Source of the DNA: GCA-2861595 sp035526335
Lineage (GTDB): Bacteria; Actinomycetota; Acidimicrobiia; Acidimicrobiales; GCA-2861595
NCBI GenBank assembly: GCA_035526335.1
Contig: DATLCN010000036.1
Location: 124,001-188,000, forward strand
DNA: 64,000 nucleotides
Direction: 5' to 3'
A program made the position numbers and the translations under genes. This document shows positions 35,153 through 43,037 of the stretch, piece by piece; positions within the stretch are counted from its first letter, which is position 1; each line of letters starts with the position of its first letter. The notes below the pieces were generated by a model. It was not told the origin of the DNA and made no database searches. It saw nothing but the letters and a program-made list of their open reading frames with translations.

Positions 35153-35196
35153 ATGGTGCCATCGCAGTCTGAAGATCACCTGAAGCGTTCCTGAAG
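35153..35196 (-). promoter_or_regulatory. CTTCAGG-repeat promoter of the stand-alone pilin
   Basis: On the minus strand: CTTCAGG (35196-35190), CTTCAGG (35185-35179) and CTTCAGA (35174-35168), each 11 bp apart, then 9 bp, then CACCAT (35158-35153) as a -10-like box. Same geometry as the promoters at 42920, 51605, 57913 and 61673. Direct 7-bp half-sites at one-turn spacing are typical for OmpR/PhoB regulators. Confidence 0.65.
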
Positions 35197-35232
35197 ATTC
35201 GAAAAGTCTCTCCGGAGGTCACCCCGATGGTC

Positions 35233-37029
35233 TCAGCGAGGGGCAGCCGGGCAGTTGGATGGGGGCCGGTTCAGAGTCCGGAGCCGGCGGCAACTTTCCG
35301 TCAGCATGCCCTGGTCGGCCCGGCGCTGCGCCAGCTTCACCAGGCCGAGGAGAGCGCCGACCTCCCACGGGTTGCGCTCGAGGGCCCGCCGGAACGCTGA
35401 GGCGGCCCGTGCGTCGCTCCCCCAGGCCAGTTCGACCGCGCCCAATTCGGCCCAGACCGAGGAGTCGGCCGGGTCGCGGCCGGCGGCTCGACGGATGAGC
35501 GCCAGCGTCTTGCGCCTGTACGGCGGTCCCAGCGTGATCCCGCGGTCCGCCTCCACTCCCGACTCCGCGATTAGCACCTCCGGCCAGGGGGGCGAGAGTG
35601 AGACGGCGCGCTGTACTTGAGGAATAGATCCGTTCTGGACCCCCCGCCCCAGGTAGATCTGACCGGCGAGCAGGACCACGCCGGCCGTCAGTCCGGCTCC
35701 CAGGCCCAGCAGCGCCGCCGCCGCCCACGCCCCTCGCAGCAGTTGGCTCTGCTGTGTAATCTCGCTCTCGTGAGCGGGCGAGCCGGCGGCGGCGGCCCCC
35801 AGGGCCAGCATGGCAAGCGGGGTCAGGGCGACGTGCTGTGGTTGAACCAGACCGGAAGCGGCGACAACGAGGGCGAACCCGGCCAGCGGCCCTCTCGCCT
35901 TCCACGCCGCGGTGCCGAGCCAGGCCAATAGCAGGGCCAGGCCCAGCAGGCCCGTCGTCACCGCGTACTCCACCACCCAGTTGTGAGCGTCCTTCAGGAC
36001 CACGCCCTCCTGCGCGGCCACCGCGTCGTAGCGCGGGCTCGTCGCCACGCCGAGCCGGCCGGGTCCCCAACCGACCAGGGGGCGGTCCCTCACGGCGCCG
36101 GCGCTGATCCGCCACACCGCGAACCGGGTGTCGGTGGCCTCCGCCGCCGGCGCCGTACCGGTACGGGTGACGCCAGCGCCCGGAGGCGACACCCGGTTCG
36201 AGCCCAGGACGACGCCCTCCGCACCGAGCGGCGCCAGCACGACGCCGACGGCGACGGCGGCGAGAAGCGCAGCGGCGCGGGCCGACCCCGCACCCCGTAG
36301 CGAGGCCAGCAGCGCTAGCAGAGCCAGAGCGACGGCGGCCCGCCCGCCGCTGAGCTGGGCGGCGCCGGCCAGCAGTACGACGGCAGGCAACCACCACCAG
36401 CTACGCCGCTCGAGGCCGAAGCGCCGCCCAACCATCAGCAGGGCGCCGGCTACAAGGCCCCCGAGGAACACCGGATTGCCCATCAGGCCGGCGGTCCGGC
36501 CACCGTCGCCCACGCGAGCCTGCGACCACGCCACCGCGGCGTTGGCCACGGCAGCGGCGATGATCACGATTACCATCTGACGGCGCCGGCGCTCGCCCGC
36601 ATTTGCACCGAGTGCCCAGCAGCCTGCCAGCGTCGCCACGAACAGCAGGCCGGTACCGAGGTTGGCCGTACCCACCAACGAGAGTGCCGGCCTGTCGGAC
36701 ACGGCGGTGGAGACCGTGGCAATCCCGAGGAAGCCAAAGGCGAGACAAGCGGGGAGGCTGCCCGTCACGAGCATCCGGATCAACAGGACGAGTCCAGGCC
36801 CGGCCAGCATCAGACAAATGGCGGCTTTGGGTGCCCAAGCCCCCCAATAGAGGTCGTCGATGAAGACCACCGGAAGCAGGCCTGCGCCCACGACGGCCAG
36901 CAGGCCGACGAGGTCTTGGTCCCGGTCCGAGCCCGGCTCCGGCACGAAGGGGACGGTGGATCGCTGGAAGCGCCCTAAGGTGGCCCCTACGAACCCGAGT
37001 GGTGATCCGCCTTCAGGATTCTTGAGCAC
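35233..37029 (-). CDS. Wzy_C-family O-antigen ligase/pilin glycosyltransferase-like protein with TPR tail
   Basis: 598 aa. About 11-12 membrane segments, the key loop FAVWRISAGAVRDRPLVGWG, and DAHNWVVEYAVTTGLLGLAL, the H-N signature of Wzy_C ligases. The last 130 residues are a TPR-like soluble domain (SSVWAELGAVELAWGSDARA). Family members either join polysaccharide to lipid A or transfer glycan to pilin (PglL/PilO type). In a bacterium with no expected lipopolysaccharide, directly upstream of a pilin gene, the pilin role is more attractive, but this is inference. Confidence 0.82.
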   Translation of the reverse strand: MLKNPEGGSPLGFVGATLGRFQRSTVPFVPEPGSDRDQDLVGLLAVVGAGLLPVVFIDDLYWGAWAPKAAICLMLAGPGLVLLIRMLVTGSLPACLAFGFLGIATVSTAVSDRPALSLVGTANLGTGLLFVATLAGCWALGANAGERRRRQMVIVIIAAAVANAAVAWSQARVGDGGRTAGLMGNPVFLGGLVAGALLMVGRRFGLERRSWWWLPAVVLLAGAAQLSGGRAAVALALLALLASLRGAGSARAAALLAAVAVGVVLAPLGAEGVVLGSNRVSPPGAGVTRTGTAPAAEATDTRFAVWRISAGAVRDRPLVGWGPGRLGVATSPRYDAVAAQEGVVLKDAHNWVVEYAVTTGLLGLALLLAWLGTAAWKARGPLAGFALVVAASGLVQPQHVALTPLAMLALGAAAAGSPAHESEITQQSQLLRGAWAAAALLGLGAGLTAGVVLLAGQIYLGRGVQNGSIPQVQRAVSLSPPWPEVLIAESGVEADRGITLGPPYRRKTLALIRRAAGRDPADSSVWAELGAVELAWGSDARAASAFRRALERNPWEVGALLGLVKLAQRRADQGMLTESCRRLRTLNRPPSNCPAAPR

Positions 37030-37031
37030 GA

Positions 37032-37087
37032 GTTCAGCCTTTCTTCAGGTTGTGTCGCGAGGATCCTCAGGACGCAGTCCCAGCTGT
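37032..37087 (+). promoter_or_regulatory. Degenerate CTTCAGG-repeat promoter of fusion gene 1
   Basis: GTTCAGC (37032), CTTCAGG (37043), a poor match at 37054 and CCTCAGG (37065), at 11-bp steps, then 9 bp and CAGCTGT (37081-37087) where a -10 should be. A weaker version of the promoter seen before fusions 2, 3 and 4. Confidence 0.45.
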
Positions 37088-37118
37088 CCCGTTCAGTTCA
37101 ACTCCCGGAGGAAGCTAA

Positions 37119-39182
37119 ATGATGCAGCGGTTCAGCAAGCGGCGGGGCGAAGAGGGCTTCACCCTCATCGAGCTGCTGGTCGTGATCGTGATCCTTGGCA
37201 TCCTTTCCGCAGTGGTGGTGTTCGCCGTGCGGGGTACAGGGGACAAGGGCCAGAACGCCGCCCAACTAACCGACAAGAGGACCGTCCGCACCGCCGAGGA
37301 GTCGTTCTGCGCCAAGTTCGGCCAGTACGGCACCGAGAAGCAGTTGGCGGGGATCGACGCCGCGCCGGACGGACAGAAGTACAAGTTCCTGAGTGAGGAA
37401 TCGACCCTGACTGACGTGCAGACGGTCCCCGGCGGTAAGTGCACGGGTTCGGGGATCGCCGACAAGTCGGGCTTCATAACGGGTTTCGCGGCGCCCAACG
37501 GCGGCTCGCCGGCCCAGATCGACTCACTCAAGCTGGCCGCCAGCGGCGGCAACGGCTATCCCACCCCCTTCGAGTGGGTCCGTGGACCCGGCCATCTCAA
37601 CGCCAACTACATGTTCGACCCGATGCTGTGGAAGGACGCCACCGGGCAGTACATCCCGTGGCTGGCCACGGCCGTTCCGACGGTGGCCAACGGTGGGATC
37701 TCGGCCGACTACAAGACCTACACCTTCACGCTGCGCAGCGGTGTCACCTGGCAGGACGGCGTGGCTTTCACCGCCAACGACGTGAAGTTCACCTTCGACT
37801 ACCAGAAGACCGGCGCCGCCACCACGGTCACCCAGTGCTTCTGCAAGGGGGCCTTCCCGTACATCAACTCGGTGACGGTCAACAGCCCGACATCGGTGAG
37901 CTTCAACCTCAACACCGCCATCCCCAACACCTTCATGGGCAACATCGGGACCGGGATGATCATCATCCCCGAGCACATCTGGACCACCATCACCACCCCG
38001 GCCGCCCAGCACACCAGCGCCAACGCCTACATAGGGACCGGCGCCTACAAGCTGAACAACCCCACCGCCTACGACCCGAGCACCGGCGTCAGCCAGTACG
38101 ACGCCTACTCCGGCTTCTTCCTCGGCACGCCCTACGTGCGCCAGCTCCGGTTCATCACCGTCACCGACTCGGTGGCCGCCCTCACCACCAAGGCGGTCGA
38201 TGCCGGGGGCGTGGGCAGCGAGGAGGCGGTCACCGACGCCGCTCTGGCCCCGGTTGCGAGCCTTCCCAAGGTGCAGAACGCCGGCGGTTGGAACCGGGCC
38301 TTCCACTTCAACCTGACCCAGGGCTTCCCCTACAACGACGTGAAGTTCCGCCAGGCGGTGGCCTACACGGTCGACCGCAAGGCCCTCCTGCAGAGCATCG
38401 TGGGCGGGCGGGGCATGCCCGGGAGCATGGGCAACCTGGCCCCCTCCCACGAGATGCTGGACCCCGGCCTCCCCGCCTACGACCGGGACGTCAACAAGTC
38501 CAAGGCCCTGCTCGACCAGCTGGGCATCGTCGACACCAACGCCGATGGCAAGCGTGAGTGCCCGGCGGCCAACCCCTGCACCCTGGTCAACACGACGGGC
38601 GCCAACACCACCTCGGTGACGCCCGCCAACTTCACGCCCAACCTTTTCACCAGCACAAGGTTCAACACCGCCACCGCCGACGCCATCAAGCAGTACCTGC
38701 TCGACGTGGGCCTCGACTCGACCGTGGTCGGCGAAGCCAGCTCCACCTCCGACGCCCGGGCCAAGGCGGGCACCTACGGGATGATGCTGGTCGGCTGGGG
38801 CAACCTCACCTCCGACGCGGACCAGTTGCGCACCCGGCTGGATCACAGCTACACCAGCGTGGCTGCAAACAAGGCCTTCACCTCCATCTACGGCTGGAAC
38901 AACACGGCCAACGCCACATCCTTCATGGCGAAGGCCCAGCAGCAGCTGTTCGAGCCCGACCCCGCCCTCCGAAAGAAGTACGTCCAGGAGATGCAGCAGC
39001 TGGTGGCCGCCGACGTGCCCATCTTCACCATCTACGTCCCCGACACCATCCTCTTCTACCAGGTGGGCAGCCTGTCGGCCTGGTACTCCACTCCGGGCGG
39101 CACGCCCCCCGGCCCGCCGGGGTTCAGCAACAAGCACGTGTTCATTACCGGCAAGCAGTTCGGCCTGCCGGCCGGCTTCTAG
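37119..39182 (+). CDS. Pilin-solute-binding protein fusion 1
   Basis: 687 aa; ribosome site GGAGG 8 bp before ATG. Residues 1-13 are a prepilin leader ending GEEG, then FTLIELLVVIVILGILSAVV with Glu5 and a hydrophobic helix to about residue 37. The pilin head (about 40-125) includes RTVRTAEESFCAKFGQYGTE and a second Cys in PGGKC. From about 135 to the end lies a family 5 oligopeptide/nickel-type binding protein: NANYMFDPMLWKDATGQYIP, TYTFTLRSGVTWQDGVAFTA, FTFDYQK, KFRQAVAYTVDRKALLQSIV. There is no Sec or lipoprotein signal, so the only export and anchoring signal is the prepilin one. Followed by dppB- and dppC-like genes with no ATPase. Each half is clear; the join is in frame in all four copies. 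Confidence 0.95.
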   Translation: MMQRFSKRRGEEGFTLIELLVVIVILGILSAVVVFAVRGTGDKGQNAAQLTDKRTVRTAEESFCAKFGQYGTEKQLAGIDAAPDGQKYKFLSEESTLTDVQTVPGGKCTGSGIADKSGFITGFAAPNGGSPAQIDSLKLAASGGNGYPTPFEWVRGPGHLNANYMFDPMLWKDATGQYIPWLATAVPTVANGGISADYKTYTFTLRSGVTWQDGVAFTANDVKFTFDYQKTGAATTVTQCFCKGAFPYINSVTVNSPTSVSFNLNTAIPNTFMGNIGTGMIIIPEHIWTTITTPAAQHTSANAYIGTGAYKLNNPTAYDPSTGVSQYDAYSGFFLGTPYVRQLRFITVTDSVAALTTKAVDAGGVGSEEAVTDAALAPVASLPKVQNAGGWNRAFHFNLTQGFPYNDVKFRQAVAYTVDRKALLQSIVGGRGMPGSMGNLAPSHEMLDPGLPAYDRDVNKSKALLDQLGIVDTNADGKRECPAANPCTLVNTTGANTTSVTPANFTPNLFTSTRFNTATADAIKQYLLDVGLDSTVVGEASSTSDARAKAGTYGMMLVGWGNLTSDADQLRTRLDHSYTSVAANKAFTSIYGWNNTANATSFMAKAQQQLFEPDPALRKKYVQEMQQLVAADVPIFTIYVPDTILFYQVGSLSAWYSTPGGTPPGPPGFSNKHVFITGKQFGLPAGF

Positions 39183-39208
39183 GCCCGGAGGAGGGCAAAC
39201 CGGGCGAC

Positions 39209-40249
39209 GTGACAGCTGAGCGTCACGCGTACGCCAAGCCGGAGCCGCCGGGTGGGGCGCCGGTGCGTGTACCGCGGCAGCGAAAGGCGGCGGCCCAACG
39301 CGTGGTCGCGTACCTCGTCACAGTCTGGATCGTGGTCACCCTCGTCTTTGTTCTGCCAAGGGCAGTGCCGGGCGACCCGTTGGCGGTCTACGACAACGCC
39401 GAGGCCCCGCTCACACCCGAGGCCCGGGCGGCTTTCGAATCCCACTACCACCTCGACCGGCCCCTCCTGGCCCAGTACGCCCACTACCTACGCTCCATCG
39501 CCCGCGCCGACTTCGGCGACTCCATCGCGCAGCGGGCCAGTGTGGGGTTCCTGCTCCGCCGGCGCCTACCCTGGACATTGCTGCTGGTTGGCACCTCGCT
39601 GGCGGTCTCATCGGCGGTGAGCTTCGCCGCCGGGATCACCTCGGCTTGGCGGCGGGGCAGCGCGACCGACCGTCGCCTGCTGACGGCCATGACCATGCTC
39701 CACGCCGTCCCCGAGTACGTGCTGGCCACCCTGCTCCTGATCCTCTTCGGGGTGGTGATCCCGATATTCCCGATCGCCTCGGCGAGCACCCCCTTCACGG
39801 CCTCGTCCGGCCAGCTTTACAAGCTGGCCGATGTCGCCTTTCACCTTGCGCTACCGGCCATGGCCCTCAGCCTCGGCCTGGTGGGCACCAAGTTCCTGCT
39901 GGTACGCAACACCACGATCTCGGTGCTCGGCCAGGAGTACATGGTGGCGGCCCGCGCGAAGGGCCTTCCCGATCAGCTGCTCAAGTACCGCCATGCCGGC
40001 CGGAACGTGCTGCTTCCCTTCCTCACCGTGGTGGGCCTTCAGGTGGCCTTCGCCGCCGGGGGTGCCCTCTTCGTGGAGACGGTGTTCGGCTATCCCGGCT
40101 TGGCCAGCCTCATGATCCCAGCGGTCGAGAACAAGGATTTTCCCCTCCTCGAGGCCTGCTTCCTCCTCATGGCCCTGCTGGTCCTCACCGTCAACCTGGC
40201 TGTCGATATGGCCTATGCCCGCCTCGATCCCCGGGTGGGCGCCGAGTGA
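39209..40249 (+). CDS. DppB-type ABC permease (cassette 1)
   Basis: 346 aa from GTG at 39209, after GGAGGAGG slightly far upstream. Six membrane segments; N-terminal signature VVTLVFVLPRAVPGDPLAVY and the EAA loop EYMVAARAKGLPDQLLKYRH, ending DMAYARLDPRVGAE. Forms the membrane channel with DppC for the substrate delivered by fusion 1. Closely related to the cassette 2 permease at 45186, so the cassettes are duplicates. Confidence 0.93.
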   Translation: MTAERHAYAKPEPPGGAPVRVPRQRKAAAQRVVAYLVTVWIVVTLVFVLPRAVPGDPLAVYDNAEAPLTPEARAAFESHYHLDRPLLAQYAHYLRSIARADFGDSIAQRASVGFLLRRRLPWTLLLVGTSLAVSSAVSFAAGITSAWRRGSATDRRLLTAMTMLHAVPEYVLATLLLILFGVVIPIFPIASASTPFTASSGQLYKLADVAFHLALPAMALSLGLVGTKFLLVRNTTISVLGQEYMVAARAKGLPDQLLKYRHAGRNVLLPFLTVVGLQVAFAAGGALFVETVFGYPGLASLMIPAVENKDFPLLEACFLLMALLVLTVNLAVDMAYARLDPRVGAE

Positions 40250-41199
40250 GACGCGGGCACCTCGACCGCCCCGGAAACCCGTTCGTCGAGCAACGGCCGA
40301 CCGGGCCGCCGCCATTGCCTGGTGTCCCCGCTCGGCCGACGGCAATGGCCGAGGGCCGACGCAACCGGGCCCTCGGCTGGATCGGCGTGGCACTGGTGGG
40401 TATGTTCGTGACTCTGGCCCTGCTGGCACCCGTCATTCGCCCGTACCGCGCCGCTGCGCTGTCGGGAAGCTCGCTGGGGGCGCCCAACCTCCACCACCTC
40501 CTGGGAACGAACCAGATCGGCCAGGACCTGTTCAGCCAGATGCTCGACGGCGCCCGCACCTCCCTGCTGGTGGCCGTGCTGGCCGGTGGCGGGGCGCTGG
40601 TGCTGGGTACCGCGGTGGGTGTGCTGGCGGGCTGGCGGGCCGGCTTGGTCGACATGGTGCTGATGCGCATGGTCGACGTGGTGTTGGCCATGCCCCGGCT
40701 TCCCCTGCTCATCGTGGTCGGCGCGTTCGTCGGATCGAGCCTAAGAATGGTCGCTCTGGTGATCGCGCTGGTCTTCTGGCCCGGCACCGCCAGGGCGGTG
40801 CGTTCCCAGGTTCTCTCGTTGCGACGGCGAACCCACCTGAAGGCGGCGGTCGGCTTTGGAGCGAGTACCGGCCACATCCTGCGCCGCCACGTCATCCCTG
40901 AGATCGGGCTCATCCTGGTGGCGCAGTTGCTGGCGGCGATGGGGCGGGCCATCCTCATCGAGGCTGGCCTCGCCTTCCTCGGCATAGGGGATTTCTCACG
41001 GACCAGTTGGGGGTCGATCATGCGCGCGGCGCGGGAATCGCCGGGCCTGTATTACGGCCCGACCTGGCTTTGGTGGATGCTCCCACCGATGATGGCGATC
41101 ATGCTCGTCCTCTTGGGCCTGACCTTTATCGGCGTGGCCGTGGAGCAGCGCATCAACCCCCGTCTGGCGCGCCACACTGCCGGGAGGGCGGGAACGTGA
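40246..41199 (+). CDS. DppC-type ABC permease (cassette 1)
   Basis: 317 aa from GTG at 40246, in a 4-bp GTGA overlap with the DppB stop. Contains LHHLLGTNQIGQDLFSQMLD, VLMRMVDVVLAMPRLPLLIV, the EAA loop LKAAVGFGASTGHILRRHVI and EAGLAFLGIGDFSRTSWGSI, all typical of DppC/OppC. The ORF ends 8 bp before the convergent methyltransferase gene. No nucleotide-binding protein follows, unlike cassette 2. Confidence 0.93.
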   Translation: MRRGHLDRPGNPFVEQRPTGPPPLPGVPARPTAMAEGRRNRALGWIGVALVGMFVTLALLAPVIRPYRAAALSGSSLGAPNLHHLLGTNQIGQDLFSQMLDGARTSLLVAVLAGGGALVLGTAVGVLAGWRAGLVDMVLMRMVDVVLAMPRLPLLIVVGAFVGSSLRMVALVIALVFWPGTARAVRSQVLSLRRRTHLKAAVGFGASTGHILRRHVIPEIGLILVAQLLAAMGRAILIEAGLAFLGIGDFSRTSWGSIMRAARESPGLYYGPTWLWWMLPPMMAIMLVLLGLTFIGVAVEQRINPRLARHTAGRAGT

Positions 41200-41207
41200 C
41201 CGGGTTG

Positions 41208-42233
41208 TCACGCCAAGGAGGTAAGCGGACGTCTCGCGACCAGCAGGCTGTGGCGGCCTCCGAAGAGGTCAACCCGTTCCACCGACCCCAGGCCGGCCTC
41301 GGCCAGCCAGCGCCGGTGATCCGCCTCGTCGTTGATGTGCCCGGTGCTGCCGATCGCCAGCAGCAGCACGGCGAACAGAGCCGCGGCCGCATGACCGCCA
41401 TCGAGGAAAACACACAGGACGAACATGCCCCCTGGCGCCACCAGGGGCTCCACCCGGCGGTACATCTGCTGGATGCGCTCATCCTCGAAGCCGTCCACCA
41501 CGCCGGAGCAGAACACGATGTCGAACCGCTGGTCGGGCAGCACCTCGAACAGGTCACCGGTGAAGACCTCCACGCCGGCTTGGGCCAGCCGGCCGCGGCG
41601 ACGCACGATCTCGGTGATCACCGGGCGGTCCTGCAGGGTGACCGACAGACCCCGCCCGGCGAACTCGAGCGAATGCTCCCCGTGGCAGCCCCCTAGGTCG
41701 AGCACCCGCTTGGCCCCTGGAGCCCGGGCCAGGCACGCATCGACCATGGCAGGGGCGGAGCGGCGGGCGGCGGGGACCAGGCCGTCGAGGAACACCTCGG
41801 GGTCGGGGGGCGGGCGGCGGGGCGCGTTCGGAGTCGGGGGCGCCGCGTCACCCAACAGTCGCCCGGGGAACTGCTCGCTCCACTGGCGCAGGACCCCGGC
41901 GTGGTGGCGCAGCACCGCTGCGGCGTCGGGGGGCGGGGCGGCGTGGCCCAGTCGGTACACGCCCCCGGCGTCGGCCTCCACCACTCCCCATACGGCCAGG
42001 GCGCCCAGCACCACCTCCAGGGCGTGGCCGTTGAGTCCGAGGCGCGCCGCCAACTCGCCGGCGTCGGCAGGCAGCCCGGCCAGCACCCCGGCACCCACCG
42101 CCGCGTCGTAGACCATCACCATCCGCCAATCGCACACCGCGCCGGGCGGCGCCAGGAAGCTCAGGTCGACGTCGCGGCCGCCGCCCGCGCCTCGTTCCGA
42201 CTGGGCACCCTCGGGAGGAATCGTGGTCGCCAT
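41208..42233 (-). CDS. SAM-dependent methyltransferase 1 (O-methyltransferase-like)
   Basis: 341 aa. The N-terminal winged-helix-like dimerisation part carries DLSFLAPPGAVCDWRMVMVY. The Rossmann domain starts KRVLDLGGCHGEHSLEFAGR (motif I), then LQDRPVITEIVRRRG and FDIVFCSGVVDGFEDERIQQ. The layout is that of acetylserotonin O-methyltransferase-like enzymes from natural-product pathways. It follows padR by 28 bp on the same strand, so the two form an operon divergent from fusion 2. Paralogue of the gene at 48948; the shared N-terminal block (DLSFLAPPG..DWRMV) is not one I know from other families. Substrate unknown. Confidence 0.85.
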   Translation of the reverse strand: MATTIPPEGAQSERGAGGGRDVDLSFLAPPGAVCDWRMVMVYDAAVGAGVLAGLPADAGELAARLGLNGHALEVVLGALAVWGVVEADAGGVYRLGHAAPPPDAAAVLRHHAGVLRQWSEQFPGRLLGDAAPPTPNAPRRPPPDPEVFLDGLVPAARRSAPAMVDACLARAPGAKRVLDLGGCHGEHSLEFAGRGLSVTLQDRPVITEIVRRRGRLAQAGVEVFTGDLFEVLPDQRFDIVFCSGVVDGFEDERIQQMYRRVEPLVAPGGMFVLCVFLDGGHAAAALFAVLLLAIGSTGHINDEADHRRWLAEAGLGSVERVDLFGGRHSLLVARRPLTSLA

Positions 42234-42261
42234 AGTCAGCTCGTCCTCCGCAGTTCGGGCG

Positions 42262-42870
42262 TCACGCCGGCGAAGGTCCCTGGGCCAGGGTGGTGTGGCC
42301 GGGCGGGTCCACGGGCACCGAGGATTCAGCGATCAGGTCTGGCAGCATCTCCGCCAGCTCGGCGTGAAACTGCAGCTCCGCCTCGATGCGCCGCTGCGCA
42401 TGCAGGAAGATCGCTTTCGGTGTCGTCCTGAGCTGTCCGGCCTCATCGAGGCGCCTACGCCGCTCCACGAGGCTCGTCAAAGCGACCTGTAACCACCGCT
42501 CGCGCTCCTCCACCACAGCCGGGAGATCACCGATGATCGGGCCGAAGCTCGCGGTGAGCGCCACGCCGAAGGGGTCGGCGTCCATCACCACGGTGCGCAG
42601 ACTGCGCACCAGGAGAGCTCCCAGTTCCTCCTGGCCGTTCGGGGTGATGGCGTACACGGTGCGGGCCGGAAACCGCCCGTCCCGCTCGGTGCGCTCCTCC
42701 CTGATAAGGCCTTCGAGCCTCATCCGGCGGATGGCGGCATAGAGCGAGCCCACCTTGACCCCGCCCCACTCCTCCACGTTCATGAACTCCGCGCGTCGGA
42801 GGATCTCATAGCCGTGCATGGGCCCGCGGCGGTTGAGCATGCCGAGAATCAGGACGCGGGCCGGTTGCAC
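42262..42870 (-). CDS. PadR-family transcriptional regulator
   Basis: 202 aa. N-terminal winged helix: ARVLILGMLNRRGPMHGYEI, then VKVGSLYAAIRRMRLEGLIR and RTVYAITPNGQEELGALL, followed by the long C-terminal dimerisation helices of the larger PadR subgroup. PadR proteins usually repress a neighbouring transporter or detoxification operon until a small ligand binds. The gene is divergent from fusion 2, with a perfect 16-bp palindrome 28 bp upstream of its start, and is co-transcribed with methyltransferase 1. Confidence 0.92.
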   Translation of the reverse strand: MQPARVLILGMLNRRGPMHGYEILRRAEFMNVEEWGGVKVGSLYAAIRRMRLEGLIREERTERDGRFPARTVYAITPNGQEELGALLVRSLRTVVMDADPFGVALTASFGPIIGDLPAVVEERERWLQVALTSLVERRRRLDEAGQLRTTPKAIFLHAQRRIEAELQFHAELAEMLPDLIAESSVPVDPPGHTTLAQGPSPA

Positions 42871-42897
42871 GGGACCTACGGTACCTGGTCGCGATCA

Positions 42898-42913
42898 TAT
42901 TCAAGCTTGAATA
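42898..42913. promoter_or_regulatory. Perfect palindrome, likely PadR operator
   Basis: TATTCAAGCTTGAATA, a perfect 16-bp palindrome in an AT-rich patch between padR and fusion 2, just upstream of the CTTCAGC/CCTAAGG repeats. It is placed to control both divergent operons. Confidence 0.72.
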
Positions 42914-42919
42914 GTCAAA

Positions 42920-42952
42920 CTTCAGCATTTCCTAAGGTTTCGTCTGTACTGT
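42920..42952 (+). promoter_or_regulatory. CTTCAGG-repeat promoter of the fusion 2 operon
   Basis: CTTCAGC (42920-42926) and CCTAAGG (42931-42937) 11 bp apart, a 9-bp gap, then TACTGT (42947-42952) as -10. Transcription would start near 42959, about 80 nt before the fusion 2 ATG. Confidence 0.6.
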
Positions 42953-43037
42953 GCGCCTAAATCCGCTGAACGGGGCGGTCAAACCCGCGATGCCACCGTG
43001 AGCCGGTGGCCGAAACGAGAGAGAGAGAGGTCGGCCG

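Noticed and set aside
37119..39182. Fusion 1 as an assembly artefact joining a pilin gene and a binding-protein gene
   Set aside because: Three further independent copies show the same join at the same relative place with diverged sequence, so chance misassembly is very unlikely.
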